Below, one piece after another: positions 7,230 to 15,914 of a stretch of 64,000 bases of DNA. Both the position numbers and the translations under genes were made by a program. The notes beneath the pieces are model-generated. The model had not been told where the DNA came from. It saw only the letters and a list, made by a program, of their open reading frames with translations, and ran no database searches. How positions within the stretch are numbered: position 1 is the first letter of the stretch; every line of letters starts with the position of its first letter. Origin of the DNA: Selenomonadales bacterium 4137-cl. GTDB lineage: Bacteria; Bacillota; Negativicutes; Sporomusales; UBA7701. The stretch spans positions 1,276,501 to 1,340,500 of the forward strand of contig JAUOZS010000001.1 in the NCBI GenBank assembly GCA_032334055.1, in the 5' to 3' direction.

Positions 7230-9461
7230 GTGGGAATTGAGATTAAGCTAAAGCCGAAGAAGCTTCAAGAGTTATCGGACAATCTCGATAAGGAACTCAA
7301 GGAACTGGAAGACCAGTACGAAACTGATATCGAGGGGCCACTCATTCGGCGGCGGCAACTGTACGAGGCCGATCAGAACTACTACAAGCAAAAGTACCCG
7401 AAGTTGTCCCCCATCTCTGACCTGACGGCAAGTGATGTGCAGGATACTATCGAATGGGCACTCCCCAGTCTGATGCGGATCATGTTCCAGTCGGACGATG
7501 TCATCGCCCTCCGTGGTACGAATGTCGAAAACGACAAGAACGCCAAGGTACACCAAGACCTCATCAATTTCCAACTGCAACGCCACGCCAATGGATTCCT
7601 GTTGTTCTATGACTGGTTCAAAGCAGCTCTCATGGATAACGTGGGCATCCTCAAGGCTTGGTGGGAACGTGACGAGGACATTGAATTGTTTGAGGTTACC
7701 GCCGACGAAGGCCAGTTGATGCAATGGAGAGCCGATACCAAGTACCGGGTGGTGAAAGCCGAACAGGTTGCCCCCGGTATTTTTACTGTCCAATATCAAC
7801 TTATCAAGAAGGTCAACAAAAACCAACCGGAGTTCGCCGTCATCTCTCCGGCAGAGTTCCGCTATGATGGCAAGGCCAAGAACATCAACGAGGCCAAGCT
7901 TGTAGCCCAGAGGATGGTTGTTACCGCCGACTGGCTCCGCCGCCGCGAGAAGGAAGGTACTATCGAGAACCTTGCCAAGGCTCTCAAGGATTACGGTACT
8001 GGTGAAACCAAGAAGCGGACGAACCTTGAAACCTATCTTCTGTCCGCCACTATCGACAACGATACGCCGGATACAGAGGAAGCTAAGAAGGAGTATGTCT
8101 ACTATGAGTGCTTCTGGGAAACGGACGTAGACGGCGATGGTCTTTTGGAGAAGGTTATCGTCGGTAAGGTCGGCAAGACCATTGTCCGCCTTGAGAATAA
8201 CACGCTAGGCCGACATCCGTTCTTTGTTATCTCGCCGATCCGTGAGCCGTACCGTGTGTGGGCGAAGCGCGGCCTATGCGACCTCATCGGTGAGATTCAA
8301 GACCTCAAGACCGCCTTATTTAGGCAGGCGGTATACAATATCGCCCTAGCCAACGATAAGCAGGCGTTCATTAACGTGGATGTCATGCTTGACGAGAATG
8401 AGTTCATTGAAGGCCGCAAGGCGGTTCGTGTCTCCGGCAACCCCAAGGATGCCGTGTACTGGATGCCGCATGAAACCATTGAAGGCATCGTCTTCCAGTT
8501 CGTAGAGCTGGCGGATGCCCTCAAGGAGAACCGGACCGGTATCACCCGCTATAACCAAGGGATGCAGGCCGATACCTTAAACAAGACCGCGACCGGGATT
8601 AGCCGCATCATGGACGCAAGCCAACAAAGGCTTGAAATGATTTTGCGGATGTTTCTGGAGACTGGTGTCAAGGACTTGTTCCGATTCCTCATTTCTCTGA
8701 ACCAGAAGTTCATTGACCAAGCCACAGTTATCCGTATCGCCGATCAGACTCTGACCATCACTCCGGATGACCTCCGTGGCGAGATTGATATTGTCGTTAA
8801 TGCTGCCCTTGCCCTTGGTTCCAAGGAGGCACGAATGGAGAAACTCCAGACTTTGCTTGCCTCGTACCAACAGGCAATTCCGGCAGGCATTGCGAGTGTC
8901 AAACACGCCGCATTCGTCTTCGGCAAGATGGTAGAGGAGATGGGCTATAAGAATCTGCCCGACTTCTGTTTTTCGCCGGATGAAGCACAGGCCAACTTTG
9001 AACAACAACAAGAGGCCGCGGCCCAGGGGGCGCAACAACAGGCGGAAATGCAGATGCAGGTTGAGCAGATGAAGGTTCAGATGCAAGGCCAAATCCAGTT
9101 GGAATTGGAGAAGATGCGTCTGCAAGCCCAAGCGGAGATCGAGATGGCTAAACAGAAATTCCAACTTGAAATGGAGATGATTAAGCAAAGAGGAAACCTT
9201 GAAGGCAAAATCGTGGATGCAGAGATCGCCGCATCCACCGCCCAACCTACCCAACCCAAAACTGAGGAAAGGGGACCCTCGGTAAGTATTTCTTACCGCG
9301 ACCTCCCTGCGAGTGGTAAGGTGCAGGCCGCAAGCGAGGCTAACATCACCATCTCTGAGGAGGAAGTAAAGGCCAATGACCAACAGTCAAGACAGGCAAG
9401 CACGCCTAATGGAAGTGTATCAAAGGGGACTAGCGGCGGAAACCGCCCTAGCGTACCTTGA
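7230..9461 (+). CDS. Portal protein, P22-like
   Basis: 743 residues, long for a portal but normal for the P22/podovirus type. Features include the N-terminal EGPLIRRRQLYEADQNYY, the segment DTIEWALPSLMRIMF, and NQGMQADTLNKTATGISRIM in the stem/crown half. Residues about 590-670 are a Gln/Met-rich coiled coil, as in the barrel of long portals. It forms the dodecameric vertex for DNA entry and tail attachment. The start is GTG 7230 behind AGGAGGTGAGTTA. Its 3' end overlaps the next gene by 86 bases. Confidence 0.9.
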   Translation: MGIEIKLKPKKLQELSDNLDKELKELEDQYETDIEGPLIRRRQLYEADQNYYKQKYPKLSPISDLTASDVQDTIEWALPSLMRIMFQSDDVIALRGTNVENDKNAKVHQDLINFQLQRHANGFLLFYDWFKAALMDNVGILKAWWERDEDIELFEVTADEGQLMQWRADTKYRVVKAEQVAPGIFTVQYQLIKKVNKNQPEFAVISPAEFRYDGKAKNINEAKLVAQRMVVTADWLRRREKEGTIENLAKALKDYGTGETKKRTNLETYLLSATIDNDTPDTEEAKKEYVYYECFWETDVDGDGLLEKVIVGKVGKTIVRLENNTLGRHPFFVISPIREPYRVWAKRGLCDLIGEIQDLKTALFRQAVYNIALANDKQAFINVDVMLDENEFIEGRKAVRVSGNPKDAVYWMPHETIEGIVFQFVELADALKENRTGITRYNQGMQADTLNKTATGISRIMDASQQRLEMILRMFLETGVKDLFRFLISLNQKFIDQATVIRIADQTLTITPDDLRGEIDIVVNAALALGSKEARMEKLQTLLASYQQAIPAGIASVKHAAFVFGKMVEEMGYKNLPDFCFSPDEAQANFEQQQEAAAQGAQQQAEMQMQVEQMKVQMQGQIQLELEKMRLQAQAEIEMAKQKFQLEMEMIKQRGNLEGKIVDAEIAASTAQPTQPKTEERGPSVSISYRDLPASGKVQAASEANITISEEEVKANDQQSRQASTPNGSVSKGTSGGNRPSVP

Positions 9462-9639
9462 TGATTACTTCGCCAAAGAGCGTGCCAGGGTAATCAAGGT
9501 CATGCTTGACGCAGAAGACGCAGACCTCCCCGCTTGCCGCAAGGTGGTCAAGGAAATTGACCGCATCGAAAAAGATATGCTTCTTCATATTAGGCAGGCC
9601 GGAGAAGCCATTGAGGAGTTGAGGAGAAATCAAGCCTAA
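9376..9639 (+). CDS. Small helical protein overlapping the portal gene
   Basis: 87 residues from ATG 9376 with GAGGAAG upstream; the first 86 bases lie inside the portal gene in another frame. It is predicted to be all helical and charged (FAKERARVIKVMLDAEDAD, KEIDRIEKDMLLHIRQAG). It may be a head accessory factor, but I do not recognise a family. The end contains the ribosome binding site of the next gene. Confidence 0.6.
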   Translation: MTNSQDRQARLMEVYQRGLAAETALAYLDDYFAKERARVIKVMLDAEDADLPACRKVVKEIDRIEKDMLLHIRQAGEAIEELRRNQA

Positions 9640-9964
9640 ACAGAAGACCTCCGATAGGATTCCGCTCCGCTATGCAGGCTTCGACTACACTATCATCCTG
9701 GAGCCGAATCCGCACCGTGATGTGGCTTGTTACGGCTATTTTGATGCCGATGACCTTGAAATCCGCATCAATACAAACTTCAAAGTGCCGTGGCAGGCAG
9801 TAACCCTGTGGCACGAACTCCTGCATATGGTTATCCACCATATGGCGATACCTGTGCCGGATAAAATCTTGGAAGAGGTTGTCGATAAGTTGGCACATGG
9901 ATTGTTCCAACTCTTCAACGACAACCCGCATATCCGTTCGCTCATGTTTCCAAGGGGGAAGTAG
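9629..9964 (+). CDS. HExxH metallopeptidase-like protein with non-standard start
   Basis: The protein carries LWHELLHMVIHHM, a zincin-type HExxH motif like that of SprT/ImmA-like small phage peptidases. The reading frame is clearly coding from about 9629 (RIPLRYAGFDYTIILEPNP), but the frame has a TGA at 9620 and no ATG, GTG or TTG before GTG 9722, which would remove this region. ATC 9629, ten bases after GAGGAG (9613-9618), is the best candidate; ATT 9659 or a +1 shift from the preceding gene are alternatives. The role in the virion or in regulation is unknown. Confidence 0.6.
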   Translation: MKPKQKTSDRIPLRYAGFDYTIILEPNPHRDVACYGYFDADDLEIRINTNFKVPWQAVTLWHELLHMVIHHMAIPVPDKILEEVVDKLAHGLFQLFNDNPHIRSLMFPRGK

Positions 9965-10003
9965 TAGTCAGTCTCTTCCCCCACAAAGCAAGCTAGTAAG
10001 CTA

Positions 10004-10085
10004 GGAACACCCGGTGAACTCCGGACTCCGATGCTACTAGCTATATTTATTTAGCAGGGAACACCCGGTAACCACCCCGGACTCC
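10004..10085 (+). repeat. Two copies of a hairpin-forming direct repeat
   Basis: GGAACACCCGGT...CCGGACTCC occurs at 10004-10029 and again at 10058-10085. Each copy can fold (CCGGT with the later CCGG). The copies flank an AT-rich CTATATTTATTTAG segment and end just before the scaffold ribosome binding site AAGGAGG. Translational or transcriptional control of head genes is possible. Confidence 0.55.
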
Positions 10086-10098
10086 CAAGGAGGAAAAC

Positions 10099-11208
10099 AT
10101 GGATATCAACAAATTCGACCTGCAACTTTTCAATGACGGTGAAGGCAATGATGGTACACCCGTAGATGGTGGTCAGGCGCAGGCCACCGACAACTCGGAC
10201 ACCGCCAGTTCCGTAAGCACCGCAGAAGAACTGTTGAATGGGCCGGAGGCATTCGTTATCGACGAGCAAGGGAACTTCAAATGGCTTACCGGAAAGGAAG
10301 CCGAAGAAGCCCTCAAGTCGAAACAGTCTACCCCTGCCGCAACCTCTGACACCGAAGGCTCTACGCCTAATCCGGCTGCCGCCGAAGAACAACCCTCCGG
10401 GGACTCTGACGGCACGGCAGACGCGGGCGACCAGAACCTCGTCACGGTCAAGGTTGACGGTCAGGAGGTAAAGGTTCCTCTTGAGGAAGCCCTCCGTGGC
10501 TATATCCGCCAAGAGAAATTCACTCGTGAGATGCAGAAACTCGCGGAGGAACGGAAGCAGATCGAGTCGATGCGGCAAAAACCCCCGCAGACCGAAAACC
10601 CCCCGGCAGGCGACAAGCCTAATCCCTTCGAGCAGAATGCAACTGACGATGTCCCCCCGATTGACAAAGTCAACTTCGCTGATTTCCGCCAGACCAACGA
10701 CTACATCACTAAGCGTGCCATTGCCGAAGCCAAGAAGGAACTTGGCGTAGACCAACTCTTAGAGGTTGAATTCTCCCATATTGCCGCCTTCCAACAGGCG
10801 CGTGATAAGGTGGCTCAAGAAGTCAGCCAGTACATCGACAGAGGCCGGAGTCTCAACAACCTTGAACGGGAATTGAGAGCCGAAGAGCCTGCTTTCGATG
10901 AGGTCTTTGAGTTTGCTATGTCCAAGGCCGACAAGCTTCCCCACAATGAGTATGTGGCGATTCAGAATGCGTTCAATACTGGCGACACCGCCACTATCCG
11001 TAAGTACTTTATGGATAGCCGCAAGGAGTATTACGCAAAACTGACTGGGGTTCCCACCACGCCCAAGCCTGTAGCCGTGGCACGAGGCGGAGAGAAGGAT
11101 GCGTTGACTGAGTCGAGCAAGCCGAAAAAAGCCGACCCGACAGACCTTCGCGGAATGACCGCAGAAGAGCAACGCAAGTGGCTCATGGATAATGTCGGCG
11201 GCTTCTAA
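10099..11208 (+). CDS. Scaffolding protein
   Basis: 369 residues, acidic, with a disordered Thr/Ala/Asp-rich N-terminal third, a helical middle (FTREMQKLAEERKQIESMR) and a charged C-terminus. The opening MDINKFDLQLFND is the usual short motif of phage scaffold proteins, and the gene lies directly between portal and capsid. Scaffolds guide procapsid assembly and then leave. It has a strong AAGGAGG site. No protease domain is visible. Confidence 0.8.
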   Translation: MDINKFDLQLFNDGEGNDGTPVDGGQAQATDNSDTASSVSTAEELLNGPEAFVIDEQGNFKWLTGKEAEEALKSKQSTPAATSDTEGSTPNPAAAEEQPSGDSDGTADAGDQNLVTVKVDGQEVKVPLEEALRGYIRQEKFTREMQKLAEERKQIESMRQKPPQTENPPAGDKPNPFEQNATDDVPPIDKVNFADFRQTNDYITKRAIAEAKKELGVDQLLEVEFSHIAAFQQARDKVAQEVSQYIDRGRSLNNLERELRAEEPAFDEVFEFAMSKADKLPHNEYVAIQNAFNTGDTATIRKYFMDSRKEYYAKLTGVPTTPKPVAVARGGEKDALTESSKPKKADPTDLRGMTAEEQRKWLMDNVGGF

Positions 11209-11225
11209 TCAAGGAGTGACAAAGC

Positions 11226-12104
11226 ATGGCTTCTCGTACTTACGAAACCGTAGGTCTGATTGAGGATATCTCCGATGTCCTGACCAACATCAGCCCCAAA
11301 GACACCCCCTACTACAGCATGTTCTCCAAAGGTGAAGCCACCGGAATGGAACATAGCTGGCTCACCGACTCCCTGCGTGCGCCCGGTGCCAATAAGCACG
11401 CCGAAGATGCCGACCTGGCCGCTGCCGCCGCGACTCCTCGCGTCAAGCTGACCAATAGCGTGCAAATCTTCCAGTCCGGTTACTGGGTAACCGAATCGCA
11501 GCAAGCCGTCCTCAAGGCCGCAGTAAAGGACGAACTCGGTCTGCAAATGCAGAAGTGTATGAAGGAACTGGCCTTGGACGTTGAGTGGGCGTATGTCAAC
11601 CAGAACACCCGCGCCACTTCCGCCCAATCCACGGTTGGTCAACTCGGCGGCGTGCGGATGTTCAACGATGTCAATGTGATTGACAACGAAGGTACTCCCC
11701 GCGCCTTCGAAGAGGCTCTCGTGAATGACGCTATGGAAGCCCAATGGAAGAAGGGCGGCAACGCCGACTTCCTGTTCTGCTCCGGCAAGAACAAACGGAC
11801 TCTGAGCGGCTTCACCGCCGGGACTACCAAGAACCGCGACATGACCGACAAGAAACTGGTGAACGTCATCGAAGTCTACGAAAGCGATTTCGGGACTGTT
11901 CGTACTATGGCTCACCGCCTGTACGATAACACCAGGATCGACATCCTCCAGACCGACCTGTTCCGCACCTGCTACCTCATCCCCTTCAAGCAGACCCCGC
12001 TGCCGAAGGACTCTCTCAAAATCGGCAAGAACATCAACGGTCAACTCACCCTTGAGTGCCGTACCAAAGATGCTCACGCCGCGATCATCGACCTCCAAGC
12101 CTAG
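11226..12104 (+). CDS. Major capsid protein, SU10/DUF5309 type
   Basis: 292 residues. The N-terminus (TVGLIEDISDVLTNISPKDTPYYSMF), the QSGYWVTESQQAV segment and the C-terminal DLFRTCYLIPFKQTPLPKD match the SU10-like (DUF5309) capsid family, an HK97-fold group typical of podoviruses with P22-like portals. It forms the head shell. The codon use is strongly C-ending, as expected for the most abundant protein. A hairpin GGGAGGG...CCCTCCC follows the gene. Confidence 0.88.
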   Translation: MASRTYETVGLIEDISDVLTNISPKDTPYYSMFSKGEATGMEHSWLTDSLRAPGANKHAEDADLAAAAATPRVKLTNSVQIFQSGYWVTESQQAVLKAAVKDELGLQMQKCMKELALDVEWAYVNQNTRATSAQSTVGQLGGVRMFNDVNVIDNEGTPRAFEEALVNDAMEAQWKKGGNADFLFCSGKNKRTLSGFTAGTTKNRDMTDKKLVNVIEVYESDFGTVRTMAHRLYDNTRIDILQTDLFRTCYLIPFKQTPLPKDSLKIGKNINGQLTLECRTKDAHAAIIDLQA

Positions 12105-12148
12105 TAAAGGAGATGGGGAGGGTCTATTCCCTCCCCTAACTTTGCATC

Positions 12149-12454
12149 ATGTTCAAACAAACGCTATTTAGTGACCCATCTGACCGTACCATTCACCTCA
12201 TTTCCAAAGTCGGAGATGAGGAATACAATGAGGTCTTGGACATGTTCCGCGAGAGGAGTCTGCAAGATAAGTTTCCCCTTGAGAAGACTGGCGCCCATAA
12301 GTTAGTGGCGGTACTGGATTTCTATGAGTTCCTCTGGAACCCACTCCTCCGCCAATGGGATATGCTCCTACGCAAAGGCGAAGTCCGTGAGGCCAGGAAG
12401 TATCTGAGGAGATATCTTGAGGAGCGTAACAAGGCCAAGTTCGCAAATATCTAG
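12149..12454 (+). CDS. Hypothetical head-region protein, 101 aa
   Basis: A helical, basic protein ending RKYLRRYLEERNKAKF. It lies just after the capsid gene and a GC-rich hairpin. There is no good ribosome binding site, so translation may be coupled or weak. Position suggests a head or head-completion role; no family is recognised. Confidence 0.6.
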   Translation: MFKQTLFSDPSDRTIHLISKVGDEEYNEVLDMFRERSLQDKFPLEKTGAHKLVAVLDFYEFLWNPLLRQWDMLLRKGEVREARKYLRRYLEERNKAKFANI

Positions 12455-12467
12455 GGAGGTGAAATAG

Positions 12468-12716
12468 TTGATTCAGTTCACCAAGATTGTCAACGGCACG
12501 ATTACTGCCAATACCCTCGACGGTGGTAACAAAATCACCTATATGGAGGGCGATTATGGTGTGGAATACGCTAACGGTCCGGCTCTGCCTACGGATGCCA
12601 AGCCTGGCGATATCATCTTCACCAAGAATACCAAAGCCGGTGAGATTGACGTATACCGCAAGGTTGAATACACCGGAGCAGGGTTCGTCTATACCAAACT
12701 GACTGCCGCTTCGTAG
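12468..12716 (+). CDS. Hypothetical structural protein, 82 aa
   Basis: Starts at TTG 12468 behind GGGAGGTGAAATAG. The sequence (IQFTKIVNGTITANTLDGG, YRKVEYTGAGFVYTKLT) is beta-rich with evenly spaced Gly and Thr, in the style of small head decoration or fiber proteins. Function is not established. Confidence 0.6.
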   Translation: MIQFTKIVNGTITANTLDGGNKITYMEGDYGVEYANGPALPTDAKPGDIIFTKNTKAGEIDVYRKVEYTGAGFVYTKLTAAS

Positions 12717-12749
12717 TCAGTTGGTGTAACCCTGTAGGAGGTGATATGG

Positions 12750-12773
12750 ATGAAATTCAAGCGCCGTCGGTAA
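12750..12773 (+). CDS. Micro-ORF MKFKRRR
   Basis: ATG 12750 follows AGGAGGTGAT with ideal spacing and encodes only MKFKRRR before TAA. Another ATG at 12746 gives a nine-residue frame with poorer spacing. The ribosome binding site is among the strongest in the region yet no longer frame follows; a terminator begins 20 bases later. It may be a tiny basic peptide, a leader, or the remnant of a deleted gene. Confidence 0.35.
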   Translation: MKFKRRR

Positions 12774-12793
12774 TTTAGATAAGCGGAAGGTGA

Positions 12794-12825
12794 GGGGAGT
12801 GGCTCAATACCACTCCCCAATTTTT
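12794..12825 (+). terminator. Terminator after capsid gene group
   Basis: GGGGAGTGG, loop CTCAATA, CCACTCCCC and then AATTTTT. It would separate the abundant capsid transcript from the adaptor and tail genes, lowering their expression. Confidence 0.8.
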
Positions 12826-12845
12826 CTGCGTTGGAGGTGCAATGA

Positions 12846-13553
12846 TTGAAAGGCAAACAAGTCATCGACACCATAAGCCTTATCGTCAAGAGGCAAGACC
12901 TTGACCGGTCCCTTGCCCTGTTTTTCGTAAATAGTATCACCAAGGACATCTTTCGTAGCACTTTCTGCTACAAGATGGTTTCCTATGTGACAGAACTCAC
13001 CCCTGTCAATGGGGATGTCACAGTACCAAGGCTTAAAGACCCCCGGTATGTCGAGTTCAATCTTGACGGTCAAAAGACCTACTTAAAGCGGCTACAATCG
13101 TTTGAGCAGGTATTCTCCATATTTGGTGAGGTATCGCTTCTAGAGCCATACACCTTCGGCGTGCCGGAGTACTACATTGTGACAGAGTTTGGCATCAAGC
13201 TTTACCCCATTCCTACCGAAGGCCAAGTATCGGTATTCGGAGAGTTCTATCCGCAAGACCTCAAAGACGATGAGATTTCGGAGAATGTCTTCTCTGTGGA
13301 GATTCCCAATGTGCTTGTCTATCTGGCGGCATCCGAATACTTTGATATGCTTGGTGAACCAGATAAGGCAAAATATTGGAGAGAAAAGGGTGCAGCCCTT
13401 ATGCAGAACTACTTCTCCCTTCTCAAACGTCAGAATACAAACAACACCGAAATGATGAACCGTGATCCTTGGGGCAACCTCGGCTATGACCGTGGCCTTG
13501 TACCAAGGACTTCCGGCATCACAATGGATGTTATAGATGGAGGTGAATGGTAA
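12846..13553 (+). CDS. Head-to-tail adaptor protein
   Basis: 235 residues from TTG 12846, four bases after an unused ATG in another frame; GGAGGTGCAA lies before it. The order of helical N-terminus, DPRYVEFNLDGQKTYL-type strands, and YFDMLGEPDKAKYWREKG near the C-terminus resembles P22 gp4/adaptor-like proteins located between head and tail genes of podoviruses. It probably docks below the portal ring. Family assignment is by context and pattern. Confidence 0.6.
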   Translation: MKGKQVIDTISLIVKRQDLDRSLALFFVNSITKDIFRSTFCYKMVSYVTELTPVNGDVTVPRLKDPRYVEFNLDGQKTYLKRLQSFEQVFSIFGEVSLLEPYTFGVPEYYIVTEFGIKLYPIPTEGQVSVFGEFYPQDLKDDEISENVFSVEIPNVLVYLAASEYFDMLGEPDKAKYWREKGAALMQNYFSLLKRQNTNNTEMMNRDPWGNLGYDRGLVPRTSGITMDVIDGGEW

Positions 13554-15220
13554 TGGGTATTAGAATACGCCTTTTCCGTGGCAAAGAGGCGACCATACCC
13601 AAGCTTATGGTGGGTGAGCTGGCATTCACCACTGACACCAATAAACTTCTCTTAGGCACGGATGCAGGCAACCAAAGTTTCGCAACTGTCGTTCTGAATA
13701 ACCATGTGCTAGATGCGATGGCCCACCCCGCTACCTCCATTACGATGCAGGCGGTATCCGGCCTACTGGCGACCAACGTGCAAGGCGGCTTCTCCGAAAT
13801 AATGGGGATAATCAACAACCATCTGAATGACACCGATAATCCCCACGATGTGACCGTTGAACAGATAGGAGCGGAAACGCCGGAAGGTACTACCGAAAAA
13901 ATCAATGATGCTATTGCCACTTTCGTGGAGTCTTTCGGTATCGGCGGAGATGCGGCTCCTCTCATCGGCGCCGATCTGAATGTGGCGGGGGCGACTGGCC
14001 TTTACTTCTGTTCCGGATGCACTAATACGCCTAGCGGGAAAGATGGCTATCTCATCAATGTGAAAAGGGCAACGGTGGGATACGACATCCAATTGTTCCT
14101 CAACGTCGATGGGACTGGTTATTTCTTCCGCTACATGGTAGCCAACACTTGGGGAGACTGGAATCAAGTTGCTACCATGGAGGATGTCATTAAGAGTGGG
14201 CAGGACGTAAGCGCCTCCGACATCAACAACCTTGGCGACAACGTAGGCTTCTTCTACGGTAGTGGGATGACTAATGCACCGGATAGTGGTTCGTGGTTCA
14301 TTTATCAGAACTCGGTAGCCGATGGAGCCAACAAGGAGCAGACCGCAACCTCTTTCGCCGATGGTAAGACTTATAAGAGGGTCAAAACCGCAGGCGTATG
14401 GGGTGGTTGGAGATTTTCTCCGACCCTTAATGAACCCACGGAAGCGGAGCAGGGCAAGTTCCTTCGTGGAGACATGACTTGGCAGACCATTACTCCTGGT
14501 TCGATGTTGACCCTTGCCCACATGGCAAGCCCCCTCAACACCGCCCTTACCGATTACGATGTTTTGGCGAAGGCAAGTTTCCACGCCGAAGCGTCGAGGT
14601 TCAAGCCGACTATCAAGGTGCTTGTCTCCGAGAAGGGTAATGGTAATGTCAAGGTGGATGTGACCGATGGGACCAACACGGTGACGGCGGAAATGTTGAA
14701 CAAGAACAACGCCAATTATGCCACCCAGACCGTAGACATCGACTGCTCCACCCTGCTTGACAACGCCGTCTGGACGGTAGTGCTATCCGGTAGGGCGGTG
14801 TCTGGTGAGTATGTAGTAAGCCGCCTCCTCGTGCAGGGTGTCCCTGCGGATGCGCTTGCCGATCTACCGCTTATCACTCAAACCCCCAACATGTCTGTGA
14901 ACATGTCCTCACTAACTAAACTAGATATACGCAAGTTCCCTGTGAACATGGCGTATGACACGGCTTGTAAGTTGAGGGTTGTTGCCAAGGTGAGTCTCGA
15001 TCCGGGAACCACCGCCGCCCTTGTGAAGTTCATTGCGACCTCTACGGATGGCACGCAGACCAGTATCCTCGACACCACCCTCTCCTACGATGCGAGTGGC
15101 ATTCAGACCGCCCTTCTTGACTTCCCCAATGTTATTGCCCCTACGGTGAGCGTGGAGGTGCAGGGAGCCACTAACGGTAGCTTCCGTCTGGAGCATTGGG
15201 AAGTAAGGTTGGTGGTATAG
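13553..15220 (+). CDS. Tail fiber protein with pyocin-knob repeats
   Basis: About 555 residues. The N-terminus (RIRLFRGKEATIPKLMVGELAFTTDTNKLLLG cut here in sense as RGKEATIPKLMVGELAF) is the docking module common to many fibers. NNHLNDTDNPHDVTVEQIGA is a typical fiber linker. Two copies of a knob module follow (YLINVKRATVGYDIQLFLNV with WGDWNQV, and GSWFIYQNSV with GVWGGWRF). The C-terminal half is beta-rich. ATG 13553 has GGAGG nine bases upstream; ATG 13547 is closer. It probably mediates host binding and heads an array of adhesin-like genes. Confidence 0.75.
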   Translation: MGIRIRLFRGKEATIPKLMVGELAFTTDTNKLLLGTDAGNQSFATVVLNNHVLDAMAHPATSITMQAVSGLLATNVQGGFSEIMGIINNHLNDTDNPHDVTVEQIGAETPEGTTEKINDAIATFVESFGIGGDAAPLIGADLNVAGATGLYFCSGCTNTPSGKDGYLINVKRATVGYDIQLFLNVDGTGYFFRYMVANTWGDWNQVATMEDVIKSGQDVSASDINNLGDNVGFFYGSGMTNAPDSGSWFIYQNSVADGANKEQTATSFADGKTYKRVKTAGVWGGWRFSPTLNEPTEAEQGKFLRGDMTWQTITPGSMLTLAHMASPLNTALTDYDVLAKASFHAEASRFKPTIKVLVSEKGNGNVKVDVTDGTNTVTAEMLNKNNANYATQTVDIDCSTLLDNAVWTVVLSGRAVSGEYVVSRLLVQGVPADALADLPLITQTPNMSVNMSSLTKLDIRKFPVNMAYDTACKLRVVAKVSLDPGTTAALVKFIATSTDGTQTSILDTTLSYDASGIQTALLDFPNVIAPTVSVEVQGATNGSFRLEHWEVRLVV

Positions 15221-15910
15221 ATGCCCCTAGTAAATAGGTGGCCCCTCCTTTCCATTTTGAATGGGGGAGATGTCACTAGGGACATTATTGGAGGGTTAAC
15301 CCTTACTAATTCCGGTGGAGTAACAATGGATTCAAGGGGTGCTTACTTTAACGGTTCCTCTTACCTTGGAACGGCTAGTAAGACTGTTCCCGCTAATTTT
15401 AGTATGTCCATCTGGGTTCGCCCCATTAGTTGGGGAAACGCCACCTTCTTCGCAACATGTGATAGTGGTGGAACCAATGCCACGATATATGGCATTTATG
15501 CCTCTGCCGGTAGTGTAAACTACTATGCGGGTTCAGCCGCTCACACATCCGAAGTAAGCGGGTGGAGTTCAAACATACTTACTCCCGAATTACTTACATT
15601 AGAAACAGTAGTGTGTAATACTTCCACTCCTACTCTAACGGGTTATCGTAATGGGGTTCAAGTAGCATCTGTGACATATGGTGGCGGGGGTGCGTCTTAT
15701 CCTCTCGCCATTGGGCGACTTGGGGCTTATGCAGGATATTACTTCAATGGGTATCTCCAAGACGCTAGAATCTATGATACTTCCCTGAGTCCGAATGAAG
15801 TTATAGACCTGTACCGCAGGGGGCCAAACGACATCTATAACGTGTCGAGATATCACAAGAGTGGAATATATCTGCCTGCCTTGGCACGCAACGGTGGGTT
15901 CGGGAGGTGA
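15221..15910 (+). CDS. LamG/concanavalin-fold adhesin, YLP-tailed
   Basis: 229 residues. GAYFNGSSYLGTASKTVPANF, FSMSIWVRPISWG, and GYFFNGYLQDARIYDTSLS-like strands (YYFNGYLQDARIYDTSLSPN) are the LamG/concanavalin A-like lectin pattern used in phage receptor binding. It follows the fiber gene without a gap. The C-terminus SGIYLPALARNGGFGR shares its YLP element with the next two proteins, suggesting a common docking or assembly tag. Confidence 0.72.
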   Translation: MPLVNRWPLLSILNGGDVTRDIIGGLTLTNSGGVTMDSRGAYFNGSSYLGTASKTVPANFSMSIWVRPISWGNATFFATCDSGGTNATIYGIYASAGSVNYYAGSAAHTSEVSGWSSNILTPELLTLETVVCNTSTPTLTGYRNGVQVASVTYGGGGASYPLAIGRLGAYAGYYFNGYLQDARIYDTSLSPNEVIDLYRRGPNDIYNVSRYHKSGIYLPALARNGGFGR

Positions 15911-15914
15911 GTCA

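Noticed and set aside
12842..12895. ATG start four bases before the adaptor gene start
   Set aside because: It opens only a short frame in another phase; TTG 12846 gives the full adaptor-like protein.
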